Shown: positions 9,624 to 19,799 of the stretch, piece by piece
Position numbering within the stretch: position 1 is the stretch's first letter
Layout of the letters: each line of letters opens with the position of its first letter
DNA from: Serratia oryzae
GTDB taxonomy: Bacteria > Pseudomonadota > Gammaproteobacteria > Enterobacterales > Enterobacteriaceae
Length of the DNA stretch: 64,000 nt
Direction: 5' to 3'
Assembly (NCBI RefSeq): GCF_001976145.1
Contig: NZ_MOXD01000002.1
Coordinates: forward strand, 124,001-188,000
Translations under genes and position numbers: made by a program
Notes under the pieces: generated by a model
Seen by the model: the letters and a program-made list of their open reading frames with translations, nothing else
Told to the model about the DNA's origin: nothing
The model's database searches: none

Positions 9624-10889
9624 ATGACAACGGTATCCACTTTAGGCGCTCTGGTGGCATTAACTGTCGCTATCGTACTGATTCTACGTAAGGTTCCACC
9701 AGCCTATGGCATGATCGCCGGGGCGCTGGCGGGCGGCTTATGCGGCGGTGCCGATCTGGTACAAACCGTCACGCTGATGATTACCGGTGCGCAGGGCATC
9801 ACCAATGCGGTGATGCGCATTCTGGCCGCCGGGGTGCTGGCTGGCGTCTTGATCGAATCTGGTGCGGCACACACCATTGCAGAAACCATCGTGCGTAAGG
9901 TCGGGGAAACTCGCGCTTTACTGGCTTTGGCGGTGGCAACCTTGATCCTGACCGCCGTCGGGGTGTTTATCGATGTGGCGGTGATCACCGTGGCACCGAT
10001 CGCCTTGTCTATCGCGCAGAAAGCCGGGATCTCCCGCGTGGCGATTCTGCTGGCAATGGTCGGCGGCGGCAAGGCGGGCAACGTGATGTCGCCCAATCCT
10101 AATACCATTGCCGCCGCAGAGAATTTTAATGTTCCTCTCACCTCGGTGATGATGGCCGGGATCGTGCCGGGCCTCTGTGGCCTGGTGGTGGCGTACGTGT
10201 TGGCTAAGCGTTTGAGCAATAAGGGCAGCAGGGTCAGTGCGGAAGAACTGACCCTGCAGACCGAAGGAGCTCGTCCTGGCTTTGCCGCCGCAATCAGCGC
10301 GCCTTTGATTGCGATTCTGCTTTTGTCACTGCGCCCGATCGCCGGTATTGCCGTAGATCCGTTAATCGCCTTGCCGGTTGGCGGCTTGCTGGGGGCGCTG
10401 CTGATGGGGCGTATCCGCGACAGCAACAGATTCATGATTTCGGGCCTCAGCCGTATGGCACCGGTGGCGATTATGCTGCTCGGCACGGGAACATTGGCCG
10501 GGATTATCGCTAATTCAGCCTTAAAAGACGCCCTGATTGCCGGCTTAACCCACACCGGGATGCCCGCCTGGCTGCTGGCACCGCTTTCTGGCGCGCTGAT
10601 GTCGATGGCCACGGCGTCTACCACGGCAGGCACCGCCGTTGCCTCCGGGGTGTTCAGCAGCACATTGCTGGAGTTGGGCATCAGTGGGCTGGCGGGTGCC
10701 GCAATGATCCACGCGGGGGCTACCGTGCTGGATCACCTGCCGCACGGCAGTTTCTTTCACGCTACCGGCGGGAGCACCAATATGGTGGTGCATGAACGGC
10801 TGAAGTTATTGCCTTACGAAACGCTGGTGGGCTTTACCATTGCAACCCTCTCTGCGCTGATGTTTGGCGTATTCAATCTCGCAGGTTAA
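9624..10889 (+). CDS. GntP-family permease (putative glycerate or sugar-acid transporter)
   Basis: A 421-residue inner-membrane protein with about 12 hydrophobic segments, belonging to the gluconate:proton symporter (GntP) family. GGGKAGNVMSPNPNTIAAAE in the middle and the C-terminal LDHLPHGSFFHATGGSTNM are family signatures. AAGGGAAA precedes the ATG. The glycerate kinase gene starts 10 bases after the stop, so the two are almost certainly co-transcribed. This suggests glycerate or a related acid as substrate; GntP family membership alone does not decide that. Confidence 0.87.
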   Translation: MTTVSTLGALVALTVAIVLILRKVPPAYGMIAGALAGGLCGGADLVQTVTLMITGAQGITNAVMRILAAGVLAGVLIESGAAHTIAETIVRKVGETRALLALAVATLILTAVGVFIDVAVITVAPIALSIAQKAGISRVAILLAMVGGGKAGNVMSPNPNTIAAAENFNVPLTSVMMAGIVPGLCGLVVAYVLAKRLSNKGSRVSAEELTLQTEGARPGFAAAISAPLIAILLLSLRPIAGIAVDPLIALPVGGLLGALLMGRIRDSNRFMISGLSRMAPVAIMLLGTGTLAGIIANSALKDALIAGLTHTGMPAWLLAPLSGALMSMATASTTAGTAVASGVFSSTLLELGISGLAGAAMIHAGATVLDHLPHGSFFHATGGSTNMVVHERLKLLPYETLVGFTIATLSALMFGVFNLAG

Positions 10890-10899
10890 GGAATTCAAA

Positions 10900-12048
10900 A
10901 TGAACATGCTGAAGAAAGTCGTCATTGCGCCGGACTCATTTAAAGAAAGCCTCAGCGCACTGGAAGTGGCGCATGCGATTGAACGTGGTTTTCGTCAGAT
11001 ATTCCCTGCGGCGCAGTATGTGCTGCTGCCGATGGCGGATGGTGGTGAGGGAACGGTGGATTCCATGGTGGCCGCCACGGGCGGAGAGCTTGTTATGGTC
11101 AGTGCCACCGGCCCTCTGGGCAAGCCGGTAGAGGCCTTCTATGGCCTGCTGGGGGATGGCGAGACGGCGGTGATCGAGATGGCCGCCGCGTCAGGGTTGC
11201 ACTTGGCTGCCAGCGGCGAGCGTAACCCGCGCATTACCACCAGCTATGGCACAGGCGAACTGATCCTGGCCGCGTTGGATCGCGGGGTGAAATCAATCAT
11301 CCTCGGCATCGGCGGCAGCGCAACCAACGATGGCGGCGCGGGCATGATGCAGGCGCTAGGGGCTCGGCTGCTGGACGAACAGCACCAGCCGCTGCAACCG
11401 GGGGGCGCAGCGCTGGCACAGCTGGCTCATCTCGATCTCAGCCTACTGGATCCGCGTTTGCAGCAGGTGAAGATCACCGTGGCCTGTGATGTGGATAACC
11501 CGTTGTGCGGAGCAAAAGGCGCTTCGGCGGTTTTTGGCCCGCAGAAAGGGGCAACGCCAGCGATGGTGCAGGAGTTGGATAACGCGCTGCACCACTACGG
11601 CACGCTGTTGGAGCAGGCTACTGGCCGTGCGGTATTGAATGCTGCCGGTGCGGGAGCGGCAGGGGGCATGGGGGCGGCGTTGATCGGTTTTCTTGCCGCT
11701 CAGCTGCGGCCAGGTATTGAGATCGTGATCGAAACGCTTCAACTGGAAGACGCGCTGCGCGATGCCGATCTGGTGATTACCGGTGAAGGGCGGCTCGACA
11801 GCCAATCGATTCACGGTAAAACGCCGATCGGCGTAGCGCGGGTAGCGAAACGTCATCATCTGCCGGTGATCGGCATTGCTGGCAGTTTGGCGGCGGATTA
11901 TCAGGTGGTGCATCAGCACGGTATTGATGCTGCTTTCTCGGTGCTGGATCGCATTGTGACTCTGGAAGAGGCGTTGGCGGGGGCAGCGCGCAATCTGGAA
12001 GTGACGGCGCGCAACGTGGCTGCGGTATGGCAACTGGCGCAGAAGTGA
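10900..12048 (+). CDS. Glycerate kinase (GarK/GlxK family)
   Basis: This 382-residue enzyme phosphorylates glycerate using ATP, feeding it into lower glycolysis. It belongs to the type-1 glycerate kinase family: VVIAPDSFKESLSA at the N-terminus, PMADGGEGTVD near residue 50, GIGGSATNDGG in the middle and the late GEGRLDSQSIHGKTPIGVA motif. I chose the ATG at 10900 because AAGGA lies just upstream and the protein then begins like E. coli GlxK/GarK. An in-frame ATG at 10864 lies inside the permease gene. Which paralogue (garK or glxK) it corresponds to is not resolved. Confidence 0.93.
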   Translation: MNMLKKVVIAPDSFKESLSALEVAHAIERGFRQIFPAAQYVLLPMADGGEGTVDSMVAATGGELVMVSATGPLGKPVEAFYGLLGDGETAVIEMAAASGLHLAASGERNPRITTSYGTGELILAALDRGVKSIILGIGGSATNDGGAGMMQALGARLLDEQHQPLQPGGAALAQLAHLDLSLLDPRLQQVKITVACDVDNPLCGAKGASAVFGPQKGATPAMVQELDNALHHYGTLLEQATGRAVLNAAGAGAAGGMGAALIGFLAAQLRPGIEIVIETLQLEDALRDADLVITGEGRLDSQSIHGKTPIGVARVAKRHHLPVIGIAGSLAADYQVVHQHGIDAAFSVLDRIVTLEEALAGAARNLEVTARNVAAVWQLAQK

Positions 12049-12180
12049 GCCACAGTGGGAATACCTGTTGCTGATATCGGTTCCGGCTAAGCACTTTTCC
12101 GCTACAATAGCTGTCATTACTTTTATGTCAGTCAGTTAAGCGCAGAATCGCCTGATTTTGCAGCAGATGCTAAACGTGTC

Positions 12181-12213
12181 GCCCTCCTTGTGGGAGAGGG
12201 CCGGGGTGAGGGG
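12181..12213. repeat. Short palindromic repeat, copy 1
   Basis: GCCCTCCTTGTGGGAGAGGG followed by CCGGGGTGAGGGG. It resembles the copies at 33101 and 41725, with a mismatched left arm. It lies in the 294-base gap between the glycerate kinase gene and hemH, which otherwise holds no gene that I can see. Confidence 0.6.
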
Positions 12214-12342
12214 CTTAATTCGGTGATCTTCCCCCGTCATCTTCTTAAGGTAGAGGGAACGGTTTAGCCTTAACTGACAAGCATGACGCCATTAATCACG
12301 TCTAATAACAGCGTATTAGCCAGGCCGGAAAAGGGAACTGTA

Positions 12343-13305
12343 ATGAAGCAAGAAAAACACGGGGTATTGCTGGTGAACTTGGGTACGCCCGATGCCCCTA
12401 CCCCGCGAGCGGTAAAACGCTATCTGAAAGAGTTCCTCAGCGATGGCCGCGTGGTCGATCTGTCACCGCTGCTCTGGTGGCCGATTCTGAACGGGGTCAT
12501 TTTACCGCTGCGCTCGCCGCGCGTGGCCAAGCTGTACCAATCGGTATGGATGGACGAAGGCTCACCGTTGCTGGTTTACAGCCGCCGTCAGCAGCAGGCG
12601 TTAGCGGCACGTATGCCGAACACGCCGGTAGAGCTGGGGATGAGCTACGGCTCACCGAGCCTGGCGCAGGCGATCGATAACCTGCTGTCCCAAGGGGTAA
12701 CCAACCTGGTGGTGCTGCCGCTTTATCCGCAATACTCCTGCTCGACCAGCGCGGCGGTGTGGGATGGCGTGGCGCGGGTGCTCAAAGGCTACCGCCGTTT
12801 GCCATCGATCGGTTTTATTCGCGATTACGCCGAACATCCCACCTATATTTCCGCATTGCGGCAAAGCGTTGAGCGCTGTTTTGCCGAGCACGGCCAGCCC
12901 GATCGTTTGATCATGTCATTCCACGGCATTCCCAAGCGCTATGCCCGTTTGGGGGATGACTATCCGCAACGCTGTGAGGATACCTACCGGGCGCTGGCGG
13001 CCACGCTGCCGTTGGCGGCGGACAGGGTCATGCTGACTTACCAGTCGCGCTTTGGCCGCGAGCCTTGGTTAACCCCCTACACCGATGAAACCCTGAAAAG
13101 CCTGCCAGCCCAGGGCGTTAAGCATGTGCAACTGATTTGCCCTGGTTTTTCGGCCGATTGCCTGGAAACATTGGAAGAGATCAAAGAGCAGAACCGGGAG
13201 ATCTTCCTTGAGGCTGGCGGTGAAAGGTTCGAATACATCTCCGCGCTTAATGATGACTCGGCGCATATCGATATGATGCAAGAGTTGGTGGCACAGCGGT
13301 TTTAA
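12343..13305 (+). CDS. hemH: Ferrochelatase
   Basis: HemH (320 residues) inserts ferrous iron into protoporphyrin IX, the last step of haem synthesis. It aligns with E. coli HemH from [15 protein letters not shown] onwards. The metal-site His194 lies in SFHGIPKRY, and [14 protein letters not shown] near the C-terminus is conserved. The ATG at 12343 has AAGGGA six bases upstream. An in-frame ATG at 12283 would add 20 residues that match nothing. Confidence 0.97.
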   Translation: MKQEKHGVLLVNLGTPDAPTPRAVKRYLKEFLSDGRVVDLSPLLWWPILNGVILPLRSPRVAKLYQSVWMDEGSPLLVYSRRQQQALAARMPNTPVELGMSYGSPSLAQAIDNLLSQGVTNLVVLPLYPQYSCSTSAAVWDGVARVLKGYRRLPSIGFIRDYAEHPTYISALRQSVERCFAEHGQPDRLIMSFHGIPKRYARLGDDYPQRCEDTYRALAATLPLAADRVMLTYQSRFGREPWLTPYTDETLKSLPAQGVKHVQLICPGFSADCLETLEEIKEQNREIFLEAGGERFEYISALNDDSAHIDMMQELVAQRF

Positions 13306-13309
13306 TCAA

Positions 13310-13341
13310 ACGGGCAGGAATATGCTACTATTCCTGCCCGT
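13310..13341. terminator. Hairpin between hemH and gsk
   Basis: A perfect 13-bp stem (arms 13310-13322 and 13329-13341) with a 6-base loop follows the hemH stop by four bases. There is no T tract, so it may stabilise the hemH transcript end rather than terminate efficiently. Confidence 0.6.
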
Positions 13342-13364
13342 TCACAGCCAACTTCGTCAATCAC

Positions 13365-14669
13365 ATGAAATTTCCTGGTAAACGTAAATCCAAACACTAT
13401 TTCCCGGTTAACGCTCGCGATCCGCTGTTGCAGCAGGCACAGCCAGAAAATGAAATCGGCACCTCTTATATCGTCGGCATTGACCAGACGCTAGTGGATA
13501 TCGAAGCGAAAGTGGACGATGCGTTTGTGGCGCGCTACGGCTTGAGCCTCGGCCATTCACTGGTGATTGAAGATGACATTGCCGAAGCTCTGTACCAGGA
13601 ACTGCTGGACAATAACCTGATCACTCACCAATTTGCAGGTGGCACGATCGGCAATACCTTGCACAACTATTCGGTACTGGCGGACGATCGTTCGATCTTG
13701 TTGGGGGTGATGTGCAGCAACATCAAGATTGGCAGCTATGCCTACCGCTATCTGTGTAACACCTCCAGCCGCACCGATCTCAACTACCTGCAAGCGGTGG
13801 ATAGTGCGATTGGCCGCTGTTTCACGCTGATCGCTGAAAGCGGCGAGCGCACCTTTGCCATCAGCCCGGGGCAGATGAACCAACTGCGCCCGGAGAGTAT
13901 CCCTGAAGAGGTGATTGCCGGGGCTTCGGCGTTGGTGCTGACCTCTTATCTGGTGCGCTGCAAGCCGGGCGAACCTATGCCAGCGGCCACCATGCGGGCG
14001 ATTGAGTTTGCCAAAAAGCATGATGTGCCGGTGGTGCTGACGCTGGGCACCAAATATGTGATTGCCGACAAACCGCAGTGGTGGCGTGATTTTCTCAACG
14101 ATCACGTCTCTATTCTGGCGATGAACGAGGACGAAGCCCTGGAATTGACCGGGCTCGGCGATCCGCTGATGGCTTCGGATATGGCGTTGGATTGGGTGGA
14201 TCTGGTGCTGTGTACCGCCGGGCCAAACGGCCTGTATATGGCAGGCTACACGGAAGAGGCCAACAAGCGTGAAACCCAGCATCCGCTGCTGCCGGGCCAG
14301 ATTGCCGAGTTTAACCGCTATGAATTCAGCCGCGGCATGCGCCGTGTAAACTGCGAAAACCCATTGCGTATCTATTCGCACATTGCGCCTTATATGGGCG
14401 GCCCGGAAAAAATCATGAATACCAACGGTGCGGGTGATGCAGCCCTGTCGGCCTTGCTGCACGATATTGCGGCCAATGGCTATCACCGCAACAACGTACC
14501 GAATTCCAGCAAACACGTGCGCAGCTACCTGACCTATTCCTCTTTGGCGCAGGTGTGTAAATATGCCAACCGCGTCAGTTATCAGGTGCTGAATCAGCAT
14601 TCACCGCGCCTGACGCGCGGTTTGCCTGAACGGGAAGACAGCCTGGAAGAGTCTTACTGGGAAAGGTAA
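13365..14669 (+). CDS. gsk: Inosine-guanosine kinase
   Basis: Gsk (434 residues) phosphorylates guanosine and inosine in purine salvage. It is a PfkB/ribokinase-family enzyme; the signature NTNGAGDAALSALLHD, with the catalytic Asp of GAGD, lies near residues 347-362. FAGGTIGNTLHNYSVL is the early substrate-binding region. Length and order relative to hemH fit E. coli, except that no aes-like gene lies between them. Confidence 0.96.
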   Translation: MKFPGKRKSKHYFPVNARDPLLQQAQPENEIGTSYIVGIDQTLVDIEAKVDDAFVARYGLSLGHSLVIEDDIAEALYQELLDNNLITHQFAGGTIGNTLHNYSVLADDRSILLGVMCSNIKIGSYAYRYLCNTSSRTDLNYLQAVDSAIGRCFTLIAESGERTFAISPGQMNQLRPESIPEEVIAGASALVLTSYLVRCKPGEPMPAATMRAIEFAKKHDVPVVLTLGTKYVIADKPQWWRDFLNDHVSILAMNEDEALELTGLGDPLMASDMALDWVDLVLCTAGPNGLYMAGYTEEANKRETQHPLLPGQIAEFNRYEFSRGMRRVNCENPLRIYSHIAPYMGGPEKIMNTNGAGDAALSALLHDIAANGYHRNNVPNSSKHVRSYLTYSSLAQVCKYANRVSYQVLNQHSPRLTRGLPEREDSLEESYWER

Positions 14670-14680
14670 GCGAAACGAGC

Positions 14681-14703
14681 AGGAGCGCGGTTATGGCGCT
14701 CCT
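14681..14703. terminator. Hairpin between convergent gsk and ybaL
   Basis: An 8-bp stem AGGAGCGC/GCGCTCCT with a 7-base loop lies in the 46-base gap between two converging genes. T tracts are weak on both sides. Confidence 0.5.
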
Positions 14704-14715
14704 GAGGGGTATTTG

Positions 14716-16407
14716 TTAAATCGGGCATGCGCCCATTTTCTCTTCTTCCGACAGCGTTTCCAGCCTGATGCCATGCAGCATGCTGTTGGCAATTTCGCGC
14801 TCGCCCATCACTACCTGATCGGCACCCTGCTCAGAGAGGTATGGGATTTCTTCATCATAGTGGGCACGGACAATGATCTCGAGATCCGGCCGTTTGGCGC
14901 GTGCAGAGGCCACGATCTCACCGGCTTCGTAACTGTTTGGAATGGTCAGCAGCAGCCAGCGTGCGCAGTCGAGGCGCGCCAGATCCATGATTTCTGCATT
15001 GGCCGCATTGCCCAACACCACTTTGACGCCCTGTTCACGCAGCGCCTCAACCCGCGGGCGTGAGTTTTCAACCACCACCAGTGGAATACCGGCCTTGGCG
15101 AGTTTGGTGCCCAACAGGCTGCCAACGTTACCAGAACCGACGATCAGCGCATGGTTACACATATCCACCGGGATCTGTTTCTCTTCTTCTACCGCCTCTT
15201 CCAGGGTTTGATCCTCCATGGTTTCGGTTTTTGCCAGATAGCGCTCCAGCAAGGTAAACAGCAGCGGATTGAGCATAATCGACAGAATCGCCCCGGCCAG
15301 CACCAGGTTACGGCTGTGCTGATCCATCATGCCGAGGGTGACCCCCAGCCCGGCGAGGATAAAGGCAAATTCACCGATCTGCGCCAGGCTGGCGGAGATC
15401 GTCAGCGCGGTGCGCTTGGAGTGGCCGAACATTTTTACCAGCAGGAATGCCGCCAGTGATTTACCAAACACGATAATCGCCAGCGTAGCCAGCACCGCCA
15501 ACGGTTCGTGCAGCAGAATCATCGGATCAAACAGCATCCCGACGGAAACAAAGAACAGCACTGCAAAGGCGTCACGCAGCGGCAGCGTATCGTGCGCGGC
15601 CCGGTGGCTCAGCTCCGATTCGTTCAGCACCATGCCCGCAAAGAAGGCACCCAGCGCAAATGAGACATCAAACAGGCCGACGGCACCGTAAGCAATTCCC
15701 AATGCCAGCGCCAGCACCGCCAGCGTAAACAGCTCGCGTGAGCCGGTACTGGCGGTTTTGGCCAGGATCCATGGCACCAGACGGCGGCCAACCACGATCA
15801 TCAGTGCGATAAAAGCGATCACTTTACCGATGGTGAATGCCAGTTCGGTCAGCAGGTGGGAAGTGCTGGTATCATCGCTGCCGATCATATTGGCGAAAGC
15901 GGGCAGCAATACCAGCGTCAGCACCATGGCTAAATCTTCGACGATCAGCCAACCGATGGCGATTTGCCCGCGCTGGCTTTCAATCAACTGCCGTTCTTCC
16001 AACGCCCGCAGCAGCACCACGGTGCTGGCGGTGGACAAACACAGGCCGAACACCAGGCCGGAGACCAGATCCCAACCCATTAATTTAGAGAGCCCCATGC
16101 CCAATAAGGTCGCGACGGCAATCTGCGCAACGGCACCGGGGATGGCGATAGATTTTACTGAGAGAAGATCTTTAAGAGAGAAATGGAGGCCAACACCAAA
16201 CATCAGAAGAATCACACCGATTTCCGCCAGTTCCGGTGCCAGAGAGGTATCGGCAACAAAACCGGGGGTAAACGGGCCGGCAAGCACGCCTGCAGCCAGA
16301 TATCCCACCAGAGGGGAGATACGCAGGCGGTTTGCCAGCATGCCCAAAAGGAAAGCGAGGACTAATCCTCCGACAATCGTGGTGATCAGGGGTGTTGAAT
16401 TATGCAT
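14716..16407 (-). CDS. ybaL: YbaL, CPA2-family monovalent cation:proton antiporter
   Basis: A 563-residue inner-membrane protein. Residues 1-385 carry about 12 membrane segments typical of the KefB/KefC-like CPA2 antiporters. A C-terminal TrkA-N (RCK) nucleotide-binding domain starts near residue 420 with HALIVGSGNVGSLLG. The ATG is preceded by AAGGAG. It converges with gsk, as in E. coli. The transported ion and its control by a bound nucleotide are inferred from the family. Confidence 0.94.
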   Translation of the reverse strand: MHNSTPLITTIVGGLVLAFLLGMLANRLRISPLVGYLAAGVLAGPFTPGFVADTSLAPELAEIGVILLMFGVGLHFSLKDLLSVKSIAIPGAVAQIAVATLLGMGLSKLMGWDLVSGLVFGLCLSTASTVVLLRALEERQLIESQRGQIAIGWLIVEDLAMVLTLVLLPAFANMIGSDDTSTSHLLTELAFTIGKVIAFIALMIVVGRRLVPWILAKTASTGSRELFTLAVLALALGIAYGAVGLFDVSFALGAFFAGMVLNESELSHRAAHDTLPLRDAFAVLFFVSVGMLFDPMILLHEPLAVLATLAIIVFGKSLAAFLLVKMFGHSKRTALTISASLAQIGEFAFILAGLGVTLGMMDQHSRNLVLAGAILSIMLNPLLFTLLERYLAKTETMEDQTLEEAVEEEKQIPVDMCNHALIVGSGNVGSLLGTKLAKAGIPLVVVENSRPRVEALREQGVKVVLGNAANAEIMDLARLDCARWLLLTIPNSYEAGEIVASARAKRPDLEIIVRAHYDEEIPYLSEQGADQVVMGEREIANSMLHGIRLETLSEEEKMGACPI

Positions 16408-16636
16408 CCAGACTCCTTCTAGTTGCGCATCACAGTCATTTGACGAAAACAGATAGAGAGTTTATTGCATTTGCTTGAGCCGTGTTGGGTTAATTTTGCC
16501 ATTTATGCGGAAAAACAGAGGATTTCACATTTTTTGCACCAAATGGCTTATTTAATAACTAAAAAGGTAAATAATTCGGTTATACAGTGTGAATAACCCG
16601 GATGATGAATGGCTTTCAACCGTTTGAATGTCTGGC

Positions 16637-17857
16637 TTAATGCACTTTGTGGTTCACATTCGGCAGTAAAGCGGTGATGATCCCAATTAATGGCAGGAAA
16701 GCACAGATTTGATAAACCAGCTCGATACTGGTCAAGTCGGCCACATAACCAAGAACTGCCGCACCTAAACCGCCCATACCGAAAGCAAAACCGAAGAATA
16801 GGCCGGAAACCATGCCCACTTTGCCCGGAATAAGGTCCTGTGCGTATACCAGAATGGCAGAAAACGCCGAGGCCAGAATAAGCCCGATAATCACCGTTAA
16901 AATCCCGGTCCAATAGAGGGAAGCATAGGGTAAAACCAGCGTAAAGGGCGCAACACCGAGGATCGAGCCCCAAATCACATACTTGCGCCCGAACTTATCC
17001 CCTAAAGGCCCACCTATCAGGGTTCCTGCCGCCACGGCAAACAGAAAAGCGAACAGATGAAGCTGGGCATTCTGTATCGAAACACCGAACTTTTGCATCA
17101 GATAAAAGGTGTAATAGCTGCTGATACTGGTGAGATAGAAGTATTTAGAGAAAATCAGGATCAGCAGAATGCCGAGTGAGAACACTACGGTACGTTTTGG
17201 CAGCGGTAATCCCGCTGGCGGGGCTTTGGGCATGCTTTGCGCAACCCGGTGTTGCTGCTGATACCATTTGCTAACCTGGAGCAAGACCACAATCGCCAGC
17301 AGTGCGGCGAGCGAGAACCAGGCCACATTGCCTTTACCGTAAGGCGCGATCACCAGAGCTGCCAGCAGCGGGCCGAGTGAACTGCCAAAGTTGCCGCCCA
17401 CCTGGAACAGCGACTGCGCCAAGCCGTGTCGCCCACCGGAGGCCATCCGCGCCACTCGCGAGGATTCCGGGTGGAAAACCGAAGAACCGGTGCCTACCAG
17501 TGCCGCCGCCAGCAGCACGAATGGGAAGGTGTTGGCAACCGAAAGCAGCAATAAGCCAGACAGGGTGAATCCCATACCGACGGGCAGCGAATAGGGCTGC
17601 GGGTGCTTGTCAGTGTAGTAGCCAATCAGCGGTTGCAGCAGCGATGCCGTGAGCTGATAGGTGAGGGTGATCATGCCGATTTGCACAAAGCTGAGGTTGA
17701 AATCGGCACGCAGGATAGGGTAAATCGCCAGGATCAGCGATTGAATCATGTCGTTGAGCAGGTGAGAAACGCTGATGGCACCGAGGATCGAAAAGACGGT
17801 ACCCTTAACCGCACTGCCTCTGGCGGGTGGCAGGGCGGCTTCGCTACGGTCAGTCAT
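16637..17857 (-). CDS. fsr: Fosmidomycin resistance / MFS efflux protein Fsr
   Basis: A major facilitator superfamily exporter with about 12 membrane segments. It closely matches E. coli Fsr, which confers fosmidomycin resistance when overexpressed. LNDMIQSLILAIYP, GTGSSVFHPESSRVARMASGGRHGLAQS and SKYFYLTSISSYYTFYLMQKFG are shared nearly unchanged. The ATG at 17857 gives 406 residues, the E. coli length. An in-frame ATG at 17896 has a better ribosome site (AAAGGTGA), so the true start may be 13 residues earlier. Confidence 0.93.
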   Translation of the reverse strand: MTDRSEAALPPARGSAVKGTVFSILGAISVSHLLNDMIQSLILAIYPILRADFNLSFVQIGMITLTYQLTASLLQPLIGYYTDKHPQPYSLPVGMGFTLSGLLLLSVANTFPFVLLAAALVGTGSSVFHPESSRVARMASGGRHGLAQSLFQVGGNFGSSLGPLLAALVIAPYGKGNVAWFSLAALLAIVVLLQVSKWYQQQHRVAQSMPKAPPAGLPLPKRTVVFSLGILLILIFSKYFYLTSISSYYTFYLMQKFGVSIQNAQLHLFAFLFAVAAGTLIGGPLGDKFGRKYVIWGSILGVAPFTLVLPYASLYWTGILTVIIGLILASAFSAILVYAQDLIPGKVGMVSGLFFGFAFGMGGLGAAVLGYVADLTSIELVYQICAFLPLIGIITALLPNVNHKVH

Positions 17858-18095
17858 ATAATTATTAGCCTGGTAAGTGGATGACAGAATCGCCATCTTA
17901 TACTGTTCACCTTTCATGCGACAATGTTGTTGCTGCGATGTTATGCCGCAGCGGCGAGCTCCCAGCACTGAACAGTATTTATCCCATCCGGCATAATCCA
18001 ACTCATGTCACAAAAATTTGAAATGGGTTGTTGTCAATTCGCGTTACACTTCCACACGCATCGACAATAACCGTTATCAGCAATGGAGATCCGCC

Positions 18096-19748
18096 ATGCG
18101 TTTTTCGCTAAAAACCACCGCATGTGCGTTGGCCGTGTCCCTGACTTTGCTTTCAGGAGCGGCCAGTGCCTGGGAAAAGGATAAAACCTACGATATCACC
18201 ATCCTGCACACCAACGATCATCACGGCCATTTCTGGCAAAACGATCACGGTGAGTACGGTTTAGGCGCACAGAAAACGCTGGTGGATAGCATCCGTCAGG
18301 AAGTGGCGGCCAAAGGCGGCAGCGTGCTGCTGCTGTCCGGTGGCGATATCAATACCGGCGTGCCGGAGTCTGATTTACAGGACGCCGAGCCTGATTTCCG
18401 TGGCATGACGCTGATTGGTTATGACGCCATGGCGATCGGCAACCACGAGTTTGACAACCCGCTCAGCGTGCTGCGTCAGCAGGAAAAGTGGGCCTCTTTC
18501 CCGCTGCTGTCGGCCAATATTTATCAGAAAAGCACCCAACAGCGCTTGTTCAAGCCTTATGCCTTGTTCGACAAGCAAGGGGTTAAAATTGCGGTGATCG
18601 GCCTGACCACCGACGACACCGCCAAGATCGGTAACCCGGAGTATTTCACCGACATCGAATTCCGCGTGCCGGCGCAGGAGGCCAGGCAGGTGGTTGAGCA
18701 GCTACGCAAAGACGAAAAGCCCGACGTGATTATCGCCGCTACCCATATGGGCCACTACGATGACGGCAATCATGGCTCTAACGCGCCGGGGGATGTGGAG
18801 ATGGCGCGCAGCCTGCCTGCGGGTTACCTCGACATGATCGTTGGCGGCCATTCGCAGGATCCGGTCTGTATGGCCAGTGAGAACCACAAGCAGGTGGACT
18901 ACGTGCCGGGAACGCCGTGTGCGCCGGATCGCCAGAACGGCACCTGGATCGTGCAGGCGCATGAGTGGGGCAAGTACGTGGGCCGGGCCGATTTCCAGTT
19001 CCGTAACGGTGAACTGAAGCTGATGCATTACCAACTGATCCCGGTCAACCTGAAGAAGAAAGTCGAGAAGGCCGACGGCAGCAGCGAACGCGTTTATTAC
19101 ACCCAGGCGATTGCCGAAGACCCGGGCATGATGAAGCTGCTGACGCCGTTCCAGGAAAAGGGCCAGGCGCAGTTGGGTGTGAAGATCGGCAGCGTTAACG
19201 GCAAACTGGAAGGCGATCGCAGCAAAGTGCGCTTTGTGCAGACCAACTTGGCCCGTGTGCTGCTGGCCGCGCAGATCGAAAGGGCCAATGCCGATTTTGC
19301 CGTGATGAGCGGCGGCGGTGTACGTGATTCGATTGAGGCGGGCGATATCACCTACAAAAACGTGCTCAAGGTACAGCCGTTCGGCAATACGCTGGTATAT
19401 GCCGATATGAAAGGCAGTGAAATAGAGCAATATCTGGCGGTGGTGGCAAATATGAAGGTGGATTCCGGGGCCTACGCCCAATTCGCCAACGTCAGCCTAG
19501 TGGCCGACGGTAAAGGCGTTAGCAACGTGAAAATCAACGGTGAACCGTTGCAGGCGGATAAAACCTATCGCCTGGCCACGCTGAATTTCAACGCATTGGG
19601 CGGTGATGGCTATCCGAAGATCTCTACCCTGCCGAGCTACGTGAATACCGGTTTTATCGATGCAGAAGTGCTGAAACAATATATCGAAAAGCATTCACCG
19701 CTGGATGCGGCGGCGTTTGAGCCGAAAGGTGAGATTGTTTATCAGTAA
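18096..19748 (+). CDS. ushA: UshA: UDP-sugar hydrolase / 5'-nucleotidase
   Basis: A periplasmic metallophosphatase (550 residues, same length as E. coli UshA) that degrades nucleotides and UDP-sugars to salvageable nucleosides. Residues 1-25 are a Sec signal peptide ending ASA. The dimetal site begins with HTNDHHGHFW (Asp41, His43). GNHEFDNP and GGHSQDPVC follow, and the 5'-nucleotidase C-terminal domain occupies about 360-550. GGAG precedes the ATG at 18096. A longer in-frame start at 18018 would put 26 non-signal residues in front and is rejected. Confidence 0.97.
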   Translation: MRFSLKTTACALAVSLTLLSGAASAWEKDKTYDITILHTNDHHGHFWQNDHGEYGLGAQKTLVDSIRQEVAAKGGSVLLLSGGDINTGVPESDLQDAEPDFRGMTLIGYDAMAIGNHEFDNPLSVLRQQEKWASFPLLSANIYQKSTQQRLFKPYALFDKQGVKIAVIGLTTDDTAKIGNPEYFTDIEFRVPAQEARQVVEQLRKDEKPDVIIAATHMGHYDDGNHGSNAPGDVEMARSLPAGYLDMIVGGHSQDPVCMASENHKQVDYVPGTPCAPDRQNGTWIVQAHEWGKYVGRADFQFRNGELKLMHYQLIPVNLKKKVEKADGSSERVYYTQAIAEDPGMMKLLTPFQEKGQAQLGVKIGSVNGKLEGDRSKVRFVQTNLARVLLAAQIERANADFAVMSGGGVRDSIEAGDITYKNVLKVQPFGNTLVYADMKGSEIEQYLAVVANMKVDSGAYAQFANVSLVADGKGVSNVKINGEPLQADKTYRLATLNFNALGGDGYPKISTLPSYVNTGFIDAEVLKQYIEKHSPLDAAAFEPKGEIVYQ

Positions 19749-19762
19749 AGGGATTTTACTTT

Positions 19763-19799
19763 GAATAAGCGCAGCCTGGCAGCCAGGCTACGCTTATTC
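19763..19799 (+). terminator. Strong hairpin after ushA
   Basis: Arms GAATAAGCG...AGCCTGG and CCAGGCT...CGCTTATTC form a stem of about 16 bp with one internal mismatch. It lies 15 bases after the ushA stop. The T tail is absent, so termination strength is uncertain. The rest of the 301-base gap to the next gene is AT-rich and shows no gene. Confidence 0.65.

Noticed and set aside
18018-18095. Upstream N-terminal extension of UshA
   Set aside because: It would place 26 charged residues before the signal peptide; the ATG at 18096 has a good ribosome site and gives the E. coli length.
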